From positions 1-41,178 of IMG/VR virus record IMGVR_UViG_3300047557_000756: 41,178 nucleotides of DNA; one strand, 5' to 3'. The position numbers were made by a program, and so were the translations under genes. The DNA is from a virus. How positions within the stretch are numbered: the first letter of the stretch is position 1; each line of letters opens with the position of its first letter. The notes under the pieces are model-generated. The model had not been told where the DNA came from, made no database searches, and saw nothing but the letters and a program-made list of their open reading frames with translations. Below, one piece after another: positions 6,175 through 11,902 of the stretch.

Positions 6175-6346
6175 AGAAATGTATCTGCTAATAGCAGACA
6201 CGATTACCGCAGTAAAGAACGAGTTTGAAGCACCCACTATTGACAATGTGGTAGAGGCGTTAGCAGATGCCTTTGAGGGATACGACCCTCACTTTGACAG
6301 GGTTATCTTCCTCAATGACTGTGAGTTAGCGGAGGCGAGCGTATGA
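6167..6346 (+). CDS. Hypothetical early protein (59 aa)
   Basis: GTG 6167 overlaps the preceding stop, with AAGGAGGAG about 7 bases upstream. The product (NREMYLLIADTITAVKNEFEAP...) is acidic and helical, with a GYDPHFDRVIF segment. Unknown. Confidence 0.62.
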   Translation: MNREMYLLIADTITAVKNEFEAPTIDNVVEALADAFEGYDPHFDRVIFLNDCELAEASV

Positions 6347-6606
6347 AACTCATCAACTTTTATGAGGTAATGGATCGCAAGGGCGACATAGCGTGGGGAG
6401 GGGCAAGCGCAAGAGAAGCGGTAGCGTGGTTCAGGCGAGGCTTCAACAACTCTATCTTTGTATCGGTCTGGAACGAGGAAGATACTGAGGAACCCGTCTT
6501 AGTCACCGACAAGATAGATGTAACTAATCTCCTGCTTGCCTTGCTATTGAGCGAGAGAGAAGAACTCTACCCACCCAAGCCAAAGAAAGAGTGGGTATGG
6601 AAATGA
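6343..6606 (+). CDS. Hypothetical early protein (87 aa)
   Basis: ATG 6343 overlaps the preceding TGA. The segment FYEVMDRKGDIAWGGASAREAVAWFRRG looks like a beta-hairpin followed by a helix; a conserved-looking Trp-rich middle and a Pro/Lys tail follow. No domain is recognised. Confidence 0.67.
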   Translation: MKLINFYEVMDRKGDIAWGGASAREAVAWFRRGFNNSIFVSVWNEEDTEEPVLVTDKIDVTNLLLALLLSEREELYPPKPKKEWVWK

Positions 6607-6686
6607 TATTCTTAGGCGTGATAGTGGCAACCATAATTGCCTACCTGCTCATAGTATGGGAGGATAAGCTCAATGAACCTAGATAG
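6603..6686 (+). CDS. Single-pass membrane miniprotein (27 aa)
   Basis: ATG 6603 overlaps the previous stop. The product is nearly all one membrane segment (residues 2-19), ending in WEDKLNEPR. It overlaps the next start by 14 bases. Confidence 0.45.
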   Translation: MIFLGVIVATIIAYLLIVWEDKLNEPR

Positions 6687-6972
6687 ACGAAAGGCTAGTG
6701 CTGAGAAGCGAGCTGTATGGCTACGCAACTACCAGCGAGCAAGAGGGCGTGCGCTTACGCGCCTAGCCCAGAAGTATCCCGACCAATTCAAGGAAATCTT
6801 GGAAGAAGAAAGGCTATCTGATGAGGCTAATGGCAAAGCGTGGAGTGATATTAGTGGCAGGACTATCAGCGTTGTGGGTAGTTCTCGCGCACCCCGTAGG
6901 AAACGTAAAGTTCCCTTCAGACATACCCACCGAAGTCGTAAGGGCAAAAGCAAGTTGGGAAGAAAAAAATGA
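6673..6972 (+). CDS. Basic hypothetical protein (99 aa)
   Basis: ATG 6673. The first 55 residues contain an Arg-rich helix pair (RAVWLRNYQRARGRALTRLA, then KYPDQFKEILEEE), a small domain resembling ones in other actinophages. The last 40 residues are Arg/Lys-rich and lie in DNA that also encodes the signal peptide of the transglycosylase in another frame, so this is a 143-base overprint. A DNA-binding role is a guess. Confidence 0.65.
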   Translation: MNLDRRKASAEKRAVWLRNYQRARGRALTRLAQKYPDQFKEILEEERLSDEANGKAWSDISGRTISVVGSSRAPRRKRKVPFRHTHRSRKGKSKLGRKK

Positions 6973-7243
6973 GAACAGAGAATTGGCAAAGCAATATGCG
7001 TGGGTTGCGTTTGGTTGGAGAGGCAGAGAATGGCTCTGCCTCCACGATCTTTGGACCCGTGAGAGCAGGTTTGACCACTACGCACAGAACCCAACAAGTT
7101 CAGCTTTCGGAATTGCTCAACTGCTTGGAGAGAGAAGTAGAAAGCCTTCACTCCAAATACTGCGAGGCTTACGTTACATTGACGAGCGTTATGGATCACC
7201 TTGTAAAGCTCTCAGCTATCATAATAAACGAAACCATTATTGA
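6830..7243 (+). CDS. Secreted lytic transglycosylase-like protein (137 aa)
   Basis: Cleaves peptidoglycan glycan strands. ATG 6830 gives a signal peptide or anchor (MAKRGVILVAGLSALWVVLA) and is preceded by GAGG. The C-terminal domain carries WLCLHDLWTRESRFDHYAQN, the SLT-type motif with catalytic Glu78 in RES, then SSAFGIAQLLG and LRYIDERYGSPCKAL, as in actinobacterial and actinophage SLT domains. It lies in the early cluster, far from the endolysin and holins. It may act on the wall during entry or assembly, or be a second lysin. It overlaps the preceding basic gene extensively in a different frame. Confidence 0.8.
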   Translation: MAKRGVILVAGLSALWVVLAHPVGNVKFPSDIPTEVVRAKASWEEKNENRELAKQYAWVAFGWRGREWLCLHDLWTRESRFDHYAQNPTSSAFGIAQLLGERSRKPSLQILRGLRYIDERYGSPCKALSYHNKRNHY

Positions 7244-7269
7244 CAAAGAAAAAGATACTAAGTAGAGTA

Positions 7270-7308
7270 TTACTACTAAGCGTTCCTTATCCTTTCGCTC
7301 AGTAGTAA
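7270..7308 (+). ncRNA. 3'-UTR hairpin with anti-Shine-Dalgarno loop (candidate sRNA)
   Basis: TTACTACT (7270-7277) pairs with AGTAGTAA (7301-7308); after one A-C mismatch AGCG (7279-7282) pairs with CGCT (7296-7299). The 13-base loop TTCCTTATCCTTT includes TTATCCTTT; with C7296 it is the exact complement of GAAAGGATAA, the ribosome element of four early genes. A strong terminator starts two bases later, as in 3'-UTR-derived small RNAs. Confidence 0.5.
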
Positions 7309-7310
7309 GT

Positions 7311-7353
7311 AACCCCGCAGATCAAGAGTGCTAACTGCGGGGTTATTTTATTT
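7311..7353 (+). terminator. Strong intrinsic terminator of the early operon
   Basis: AACCCCGCAG (7311-7320), a 14-base loop, CTGCGGGGTT (7335-7344), then ATTTTATTT. A perfect 10-bp stem plus U-rich tail. Confidence 0.9.
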
Positions 7354-7414
7354 CAAATAGTTAGTGATTTACTTTGTCAAGTCAGGTTGTTTTTCGGGAG
7401 TGTCGCCGTTTAGA

Positions 7415-7446
7415 GTAAGTCAAAAATCGGTAAGTCAAAAAGTCGG
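7415..7446 (+). repeat. Tandem direct repeat TAAGTCAAAAA-TCGG
   Basis: TAAGTCAAAAATCGG (7416-7430) is followed at once by TAAGTCAAAAAGTCGG (7431-7446). It lies between the early terminator and the Cys-rich gene at 7497, just upstream of a TAAAAT hexamer (7452-7457) that could be a -10 box without a -35 box, so the repeats may be activator sites (inference). Confidence 0.5.
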
Positions 7447-7467
7447 TTGAATAAAATAGTTTCCGAG

Positions 7468-7494
7468 CCACAAAGTTTGTGGTTGAAAGGATAA
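7468..7494 (+). promoter_or_regulatory. Leader hairpin and GAAAGGATAA, unit 4
   Basis: CCACA-AAGTT-TGTGG (7468-7482) sits two bases before GAAAGGATAA (7485-7494), which precedes ATG 7497. Same hairpin-then-ribosome-site order as the other three leaders. Confidence 0.5.
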
Positions 7495-7496
7495 CT

Positions 7497-7619
7497 ATGG
7501 AGTGCTGTAATCATAAATGGAATAAGAGATACTGTTTCTGTCACCGTTGCTATGGGTATGACCCAGAGTTTGCGGGATATGAATGTGATATTGAGAAAGA
7601 AAGGCTAGAAAAAGCCTAA
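7497..7619 (+). CDS. Cys-rich miniprotein (40 aa)
   Basis: ATG 7497 follows GAAAGGATAA by two bases. MECCNHKWNKRYCFCHRC contains six Cys and two His in the first 18 residues, an obvious metal site, followed by an acidic tail with one more Cys. It is separated from the main early operon by a terminator and has its own leader. Function is unknown. Confidence 0.55.
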   Translation: MECCNHKWNKRYCFCHRCYGYDPEFAGYECDIEKERLEKA

Positions 7620-7630
7620 CCCTTGTCGGT

Positions 7631-7718
7631 TGAATAGAAGCCTGATCCCCTGAAGGCTATCGGAGGAGAGGACCAGACTCTATTCATCATTTCGCCACAC
7701 GAGCAGAAGGGGTTGCTC
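7631..7718 (+). ncRNA. Structured RNA candidate with complementary hairpin loops
   Basis: TGAATAGA (7631-7638) pairs perfectly with TCTATTCA (7679-7686), enclosing the hairpin AGCCT/AGGCT (7639-7658) with loop GATCCCCTGA and a purine-rich strand GGAGGAGAGG. A second hairpin, GAGCA/TGCTC (7701-7718), has loop GAAGGGGT. CCCCT in loop 1 and AGGGG in loop 2 are exact complements, so the loops could kiss. No gene is visible from 7620 to 7785. Confidence 0.4.
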
Positions 7719-7785
7719 GCTTCAGCGTGGATAGACCTATCAACTTCGGAGGTTAGCTGACAGGTCGGACACTTGTATTGATATA

Positions 7786-8418
7786 TCACTGATAAGGACT
7801 TTCGCCACCAAGATTATTCTGTAATCTGCGTAGAGAGTTCTGACATCTACGATCGGCAGTAGAGGTAGCGCACTCTAGATAGGTAGCTAACTCTTGGAGA
7901 GTAAGGTTCTCGTGATATCTCTTGATGAGAATATCTTTGTCCATCACATCTAGTTTGAGGTAAGCCTTCTTGATGTCAATGAGCGTGGCGAGCAGGTTGC
8001 CACCTTCAGCAGGAGCAGACTGCTTCTTTGGTTGCCCATCGTTGATGAGGTTCTGAGCCTGTTCTAATACTGTGTTATCTACAACGGAGGCGATAACGTG
8101 GGGGAGAAGCTGGGCTATGACGACAGTATCGTAGAAGGCTTCATCGGTAAGTTTATATCCGCTACGAGTAGCCTTCTCCCTGCGAGCGTAGCGTTCTGCG
8201 TGACGCTTCATCTGCCACGCCATACGCTTCTCGTTGATGACTCGCTGAACTGTGTTCTCTTCCGATAGTAATTGGTTGAAGTGTTCTGCTCGTGAGTAGT
8301 ACCACGACCAGCACTCTTGAACTACATCTTCTCGCTCAACAAAGTTGCGGTATCTACTGAAGATAGTTCTAGCTACGCTAAAGACTATATCGCCAGCAGA
8401 GGGGTGAGTCTCAGTCAT
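7786..8418 (-). CDS. Sigma-70-like / helix-turn-helix regulator (210 aa)
   Basis: ATG 8418 is chosen because GAGGT lies 5 bases upstream and the start overlaps the preceding stop. The N-terminal third contains EREDVVQECWSWYY, resembling region 2 of ECF-type sigma factors. The C-terminal part (LDVMDKDILIKRYHENLTLQELATYL then STADRRCQNSLRRL) matches a region 4 helix-turn-helix. It probably directs host polymerase to phage promoters or binds DNA alone. It is the last gene of the minus-strand replication operon. Confidence 0.75.
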   Translation of the reverse strand: MTETHPSAGDIVFSVARTIFSRYRNFVEREDVVQECWSWYYSRAEHFNQLLSEENTVQRVINEKRMAWQMKRHAERYARREKATRSGYKLTDEAFYDTVVIAQLLPHVIASVVDNTVLEQAQNLINDGQPKKQSAPAEGGNLLATLIDIKKAYLKLDVMDKDILIKRYHENLTLQELATYLECATSTADRRCQNSLRRLQNNLGGESPYQ

Positions 8419-8566
8419 TCTTACCTCTGACAATTTGAGCAGCAAGATAGAAAGTTTTAGCACGAACTGCTGTATCGTTGAAGTTGTACTCGTCACTTAT
8501 CATTGCATTAGTAGCCTGTTGTTCTAGTTCTAGGGCTATCTGCTCTCTGATTTCTTGTTCAGTCAT
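8411..8566 (-). CDS. Small hypothetical protein (51 aa)
   Basis: ATG 8566 lies in the last bases of the DUF1599 gene (ATGACTGA overlap), and its own stop overlaps the sigma-like start with the same ATGACTGA sequence. The acidic helical product (MTEQEIREQIALELEQQ...) ends QIVRGKND. The first seven bases of coding are shared by both genes (ATGACTGA), an interesting junction repeat. Confidence 0.65.
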   Translation of the reverse strand: MTEQEIREQIALELEQQATNAMISDEYNFNDTAVRAKTFYLAAQIVRGKND

Positions 8567-8975
8567 TGGGTAGTTCAGGCCACTTCTTATCTAATACCAT
8601 AATTGCAATAGCGGAATAGTTGAGCAGGTCTATGAAGGAGTCTCGGAGTGACTCGTTAGAGGGAGCGACCTTGCTATCAAGGAGGTTATTGATTCGAGCC
8701 ACCTTGTCCCACATTCGCACGCGGAGTCCGTTGAGTGGGCCACCTGGACTGTGAGCGATGTTCTTTGGGCCGTAATCTTTATGCTTGCGTAGAAGCAGAT
8801 TTCCTGCTGTGTCGAGGATTCTCCAGACATCTTTTACAAACTCCTCGTCTACTCTCTTGTTGGTATCAGGCGACAAGTTATCGTCCCAGCTTTGTAATCT
8901 ATCGAGACTATTATCATCCCCATATCCATCAATAATCTGGCTGCCTCTTGGAGATCCTTTTTCTTGCTCACTCAC
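8559..8975 (-). CDS. DUF1599 / nucleotide modification associated domain protein (138 aa)
   Basis: GTG 8975 with GGAGGAG 5 bases upstream. The segments LLRKHKDYGPKNIAHSPGGP, LRVRMWDKVARINNLL and ESLRDSFIDLLNYSAIAIMVL match the DUF1599 family (nucleotide modification associated domain 1), an all-helical, MazG-like fold common in phages and linked to nucleotide metabolism. The N-terminal 35 residues are a low-complexity acidic extension. Its start overlaps the primase stop (GTGA). Confidence 0.8.
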   Translation of the reverse strand: MSEQEKGSPRGSQIIDGYGDDNSLDRLQSWDDNLSPDTNKRVDEEFVKDVWRILDTAGNLLLRKHKDYGPKNIAHSPGGPLNGLRVRMWDKVARINNLLDSKVAPSNESLRDSFIDLLNYSAIAIMVLDKKWPELPND

Positions 8976-9631
8976 TTTACTCCTCCTACTAGGTTGGCTG
9001 TTGCTTCTTTTCCATTCACCAGATAGAAGTCTGTTATGTCCATACCTGGTGGTAATTGTACGATTTGTGAGTTGGCAACCTCACCTGCGACACGCCTAGA
9101 AAACTCTGCTCCAGGATTTGTGCCATCATCTTTCACATCATTGTCTCCGAGAATATACACAACATCAAAGCCACCGAATAGTTTGGGATAGAAAGGTTTC
9201 CACGCCGCTACTCCAGGTACTCCAACTGCTGGCACACCTACAACTGCATCCATAATAATCGCATCGAACTCACCTTCACAGATGACGATGCTCTTGGTTG
9301 CAGACATTGTAGCTACAACATTGAACAGGTGAGTCTTCTGTCCTACAGGTGAGCCATACTTTGGCTTGCCATCATCAAGCCTGCGGAACTTGAAGCCTAC
9401 ACATAAATCTAAAGCGGTGAAGTAGGGTATGGAAATCCAACCCTCATATCCTTGATGCCCTTCTATCGGATCTGTGATAGTTCCTAGTCGGTAGCGAGCT
9501 GCTACCTCTTCAGATATTCCACGTCCTGCGAGATAGGCTAGAGCCTCGTCGCTTATTGCCTCCGCGTAATGGTGAGCCGCCTCCTGTAACGATTTCGCCT
9601 GCTCTTGCGAGAGCATCTTTGAACCCCACAT
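8972..9631 (-). CDS. DnaG-like primase, TOPRIM catalytic part (219 aa)
   Basis: Carries the primase core without the zinc domain. LQEAAHHYAEAISDEALAYL and AGRGISEEVAARYRLG match the N-terminal catalytic subdomain of DnaG. IVICEGEFDAIIM holds the TOPRIM Glu and YILGDNDVKDD the DxD metal site. The zinc domain lies in the overlapping frame at 9510-9887. ATG 9631 or 9616 are possible internal starts, with only weak ribosome sites, so either coupled reinitiation or a +1 frameshift may join the halves. Confidence 0.85.
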   Translation of the reverse strand: MWGSKMLSQEQAKSLQEAAHHYAEAISDEALAYLAGRGISEEVAARYRLGTITDPIEGHQGYEGWISIPYFTALDLCVGFKFRRLDDGKPKYGSPVGQKTHLFNVVATMSATKSIVICEGEFDAIIMDAVVGVPAVGVPGVAAWKPFYPKLFGGFDVVYILGDNDVKDDGTNPGAEFSRRVAGEVANSQIVQLPPGMDITDFYLVNGKEATANLVGGVK

Positions 9632-9887
9632 TCTCTAATTCCATAATGACATTGACTGCATTGCCACCCTTGCCACAGGTGTGACAGTAATACAAATTGT
9701 TGTATGTATCTATGACTGCACTCTTGCGAGAGTCATCGTGCATACAGCAACGCACTGAGACGTTGCGTCCCTCTTTCACTTCTCCTCCGAAGTGTCTTAC
9801 TACCTCTGCTATGGAGACTGAGTTTGCATCTGAGTTGGTCTTTGACCTCTTCGCACGAACCACCCTGGACCAGTCTTGTGCTGGCAT
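9510..9887 (-). CDS. DnaG-like primase, CHC2 zinc-finger part (125 aa)
   Basis: Start ATG 9887 with AAGGAG 8 bases upstream. C47, H50, C68 and C71 in RCCMHDD and YYCHTCGKGGNAVNV form the CHC2 zinc ribbon that reads template DNA. The family-like part ends at about FKDALARAGEI; the remaining tail (GGGSPLRGGNKRRGSSLSRR) reads through the DNA used by the TOPRIM frame and looks non-conserved. The overlap with the TOPRIM gene is 122 bases. Confidence 0.82.
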   Translation of the reverse strand: MPAQDWSRVVRAKRSKTNSDANSVSIAEVVRHFGGEVKEGRNVSVRCCMHDDSRKSAVIDTYNNLYYCHTCGKGGNAVNVIMELENVGFKDALARAGEIVTGGGSPLRGGNKRRGSSLSRRTWNI

Positions 9888-9985
9888 CCGCAGTCTCCTT
9901 CACACTTCTCGTGAAACTCTTTGGCTAGGTCAGTCTTACCAATGGTATTGTGATGACCTGCCCAACAACAGCTACTGCAGATCAT
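9809..9985 (-). CDS. Cys/His-rich zinc miniprotein (58 aa)
   Basis: ATG 9985 overlaps the stop of the nuclease gene (ATGA) and its 3' part overlaps the primase zinc gene by 79 bases in another frame. ICSSCCWAGHH and CEGDCGCQHK give at least six Cys and several His. The first two thirds look like a conserved actinophage small protein; the tail after KTGPGWFVRRG is probably unconstrained. Confidence 0.6.
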   Translation of the reverse strand: MICSSCCWAGHHNTIGKTDLAKEFHEKCEGDCGCQHKTGPGWFVRRGQRPTQMQTQSP

Positions 9986-10449
9986 TCTGCTTTCTTCTTT
10001 CTAGTCTTTGGTTTTTCTTCTGCTACTACTTCTTCTTTTGGTTCTTCTACTACCTCTGGTGTATTCCAGAGTTCACTACTTGTTATCTGTCCTTGTGGTA
10101 CTGGCATTTGTTCTATCCATTTCTCTAATGTTTGCACTACCCACGCATCTTCGATGCTACCTCTGCGACGTTTGACTATGACGAAGGCTGGTGGGGTGAC
10201 GGGTAGTCCACGAGCCTTCGCATAGTTGGCTGCCTCAGTCTGAGCTTCTGCCCAGAACTGCGGAAGATTGATTGACTTACGGTTCTTACACTCCAGAATA
10301 TAGGTCTGACCTGCGATTATGGTAACGATGTCACCTTCATCATTCGATCCCGCCTTGGCTAGGCGCTCAGCAAAGTGTCCAAGTTTCCTCAAGTATTTCA
10401 TTACATCCGTCTCAAACTTGGAACCCTTAGCCTTATTGTATGAACTCAC
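9982..10449 (-). CDS. Holliday-junction-resolvase-like PD-(D/E)XK nuclease (155 aa)
   Basis: Cuts branched DNA during replication and packaging. E13 in KGSKFETDV, D40 in NDEGDIVTI and the E53-C-K55 motif in YILECKNRK give the catalytic set of the Hjc/RecB-like fold, followed by a helix with QFWAEAQTEAANYA. The last 35 residues are a Glu/Lys-rich low-complexity tail. ATG 10449 overlaps the helicase stop (ATGA). Confidence 0.82.
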   Translation of the reverse strand: MSSYNKAKGSKFETDVMKYLRKLGHFAERLAKAGSNDEGDIVTIIAGQTYILECKNRKSINLPQFWAEAQTEAANYAKARGLPVTPPAFVIVKRRRGSIEDAWVVQTLEKWIEQMPVPQGQITSSELWNTPEVVEEPKEEVVAEEKPKTRKKKAE

Positions 10450-11279
10450 AAAGCCCTCGCTAAGTTAGAGTTATAGACCATCCTGCCGTAAGCATCAGCG
10501 TCAGATATTTGGCAGGTGGCAAAGTTTACGAATAAACCTGCCCAGTCCTTGCCATCAACTGAATGCTTTCCGAAACGATTCTTTACGGCTGCAACCCTAA
10601 GCGTATGCTCAAACGGGTTGTAACCCAGCGTGAGTATCAGAGCTGGTAGTTGAGATACCTTACCTTGGATTGCTCGTCGGTGCGGTGGCTCAGTCATAGA
10701 TCCGTACTCAGTCTGTTCTGATACGTGATGCAGAACAAGCACGCAGGCTTCTGTCTTGCGTGCCATATCGTGTAGCTCCACCATTATCTGGCGTAAGCCT
10801 GCCCACTCATTATCAGATTCAGCGATGACATTCATCAGGTTATCTACGACTATCAACTGTGGTGCGATGCCATAGAGTTCAATGTAGGCCTTTACCTCTG
10901 CCTCAATATCATCAAGGTTTGGTGATGAATCAAAGACCCACTGTATGTGTGATATAGCCTGTAGATTTTCTTCATAAGCATCAGGGTTGATACTCATTTG
11001 ATTCTCTACAGTCTCTTGGGTGTGACCTGCTAGATGTGCTGCAGCACGCAACATCACCGTAGCAGTATCAGTATCTGCAGAAAAGAACAGAGTAGGCACC
11101 TTGGCCTTGATAGCATACACAAGAGCGAACATAGACTTTCCAGCGTTAGGTGCAGCGGCAACCATACACACTTGACCACGCCGAAACTTTATGCCTTTAG
11201 TATCTAAGTCTTTCCACACAGTCGGAAGTGGCTGCGCCAATGTATGGGCAGTCTTCCAAGCGCGGTCTAACCTAAGCAC
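10446..11279 (-). CDS. DnaB/RepA-like replicative helicase ATPase (277 aa)
   Basis: RecA-fold helicase. Walker A APNAGKS (43-49), FFSADTD strand, Walker B LIVVDN (142-147), LVLHHVSE motif III-like segment and KNRFGKH near the C-terminus, as in DnaB- and RepA-type hexameric helicases. It lacks a primase-binding N-domain and is short for DnaB. GTG 11279 with GGAGG upstream; it overlaps the WhiB stop by 8 bases. Works with the split primase; no DNA polymerase gene was found, so the host polymerase is probably used. Confidence 0.85.
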   Translation of the reverse strand: MLRLDRAWKTAHTLAQPLPTVWKDLDTKGIKFRRGQVCMVAAAPNAGKSMFALVYAIKAKVPTLFFSADTDTATVMLRAAAHLAGHTQETVENQMSINPDAYEENLQAISHIQWVFDSSPNLDDIEAEVKAYIELYGIAPQLIVVDNLMNVIAESDNEWAGLRQIMVELHDMARKTEACVLVLHHVSEQTEYGSMTEPPHRRAIQGKVSQLPALILTLGYNPFEHTLRVAAVKNRFGKHSVDGKDWAGLFVNFATCQISDADAYGRMVYNSNLARAL

Positions 11280-11532
11280 TTTCCTCCCGTCGTATTACTA
11301 TTCTTCTTTGTTTTCTTATCTGCTTTCGATGTGCCTCTGTAAGGCCACCCCAGATTCCGTAACGCTCGTTATGGATTCCCCATTCTGCACACTCAGCTTG
11401 ATGGATACACTTACCACATATACTTCTAGCGAAGTAAGTTTCAGGTTTTGTCCCTTGTCCTGGTTCTGGAAACCAGAAGTCACCACCTGATTGAGCGCAG
11501 AGAGGATCCTCGAATTCACGAGGCTCTCGCAT
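11272..11532 (-). CDS. WhiB-family iron-sulfur transcription regulator (86 aa)
   Basis: Actinobacteria-specific regulator that binds a 4Fe-4S cluster and the host sigma factor. C12, C39, C42 and C48 form the C...CxxCx5C cluster (SICGKCIHQAEC); GIWGG at 59-63 is the family turn, followed by a basic tail (RKQIRKQRR) that binds DNA. ATG 11532 is chosen to remove an upstream extension overlapping the previous gene; a ribosome site is not obvious. Phage WhiB proteins can act as dominant competitors of host WhiB (established for mycobacteriophage TM4). Confidence 0.92.
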   Translation of the reverse strand: MREPREFEDPLCAQSGGDFWFPEPGQGTKPETYFARSICGKCIHQAECAEWGIHNERYGIWGGLTEAHRKQIRKQRRIVIRREESA

Positions 11533-11536
11533 TGGG

Positions 11537-11902
11537 TCATCGGACCCAGATAGTTTGGCACTTGTCAGTAGCACCCTTTGGTGCCTGACACATATAACCT
11601 TTCCAAGGACCCTTAGCACTTACGCCTTCTTTGTAAGCCATTGGTCCGTGCTTGCAAGTATTACCTGATGGTGGATTTACTCTGTCATCTAGTCTATTTA
11701 CTGCTGGCGCAGCAGCACGTACGGGCGCAACAGATGGAGCGCCTGAGAATGATTGGCTAACGCTTCCAATGAGGGCAGAAAAGTCCTGCGCTGCAGCAAG
11801 CAGCGATTCCAGTTCCTCCTTATTCGCAGCGTATAAATTGATAAGAGTTCCATCTGGTGATTTGAAATTCACTTGGAACTTTGTTGACTCTGGTGCAGCC
11901 AT
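11537..11902 (-). CDS. Hypothetical protein with C-terminal zinc-type motif (121 aa)
   Basis: ATG 11902 overlaps the exonuclease stop (TAATG). The N-terminal half has a beta-rich segment (FQVNFKSPDGTLINLYAANKEELE), then an Ala/Pro linker, then NTCKHGPMAYKEG...GYMCQAPKGATDKCQ with C, H, C, C spaced for zinc. This last module is common in actinophage proteins of the replication block. Could be an accessory ssDNA-binding protein; not established. Confidence 0.72.
   Translation of the reverse strand: MAAPESTKFQVNFKSPDGTLINLYAANKEELESLLAAAQDFSALIGSVSQSFSGAPSVAPVRAAAPAVNRLDDRVNPPSGNTCKHGPMAYKEGVSAKGPWKGYMCQAPKGATDKCQTIWVR

Noticed and set aside
6969-7265. 98-residue plus frame starting with ATGA overlap to the basic gene
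   Set aside because: Lies over the transglycosylase domain in another frame; the SLT motif frame is better supported. Its C-terminal helix keeps a small doubt.
7620-7785. tRNA in the gap after 7619
   Set aside because: The 8-bp outer helix is suggestive, but there is no T-loop motif, anticodon arm or CCA-like end.
9697-10225. Hydrophobic plus-strand frames
   Set aside because: Antisense of the Glu/Lys-rich tail of the nuclease, giving artificial Phe/Ser-rich proteins.
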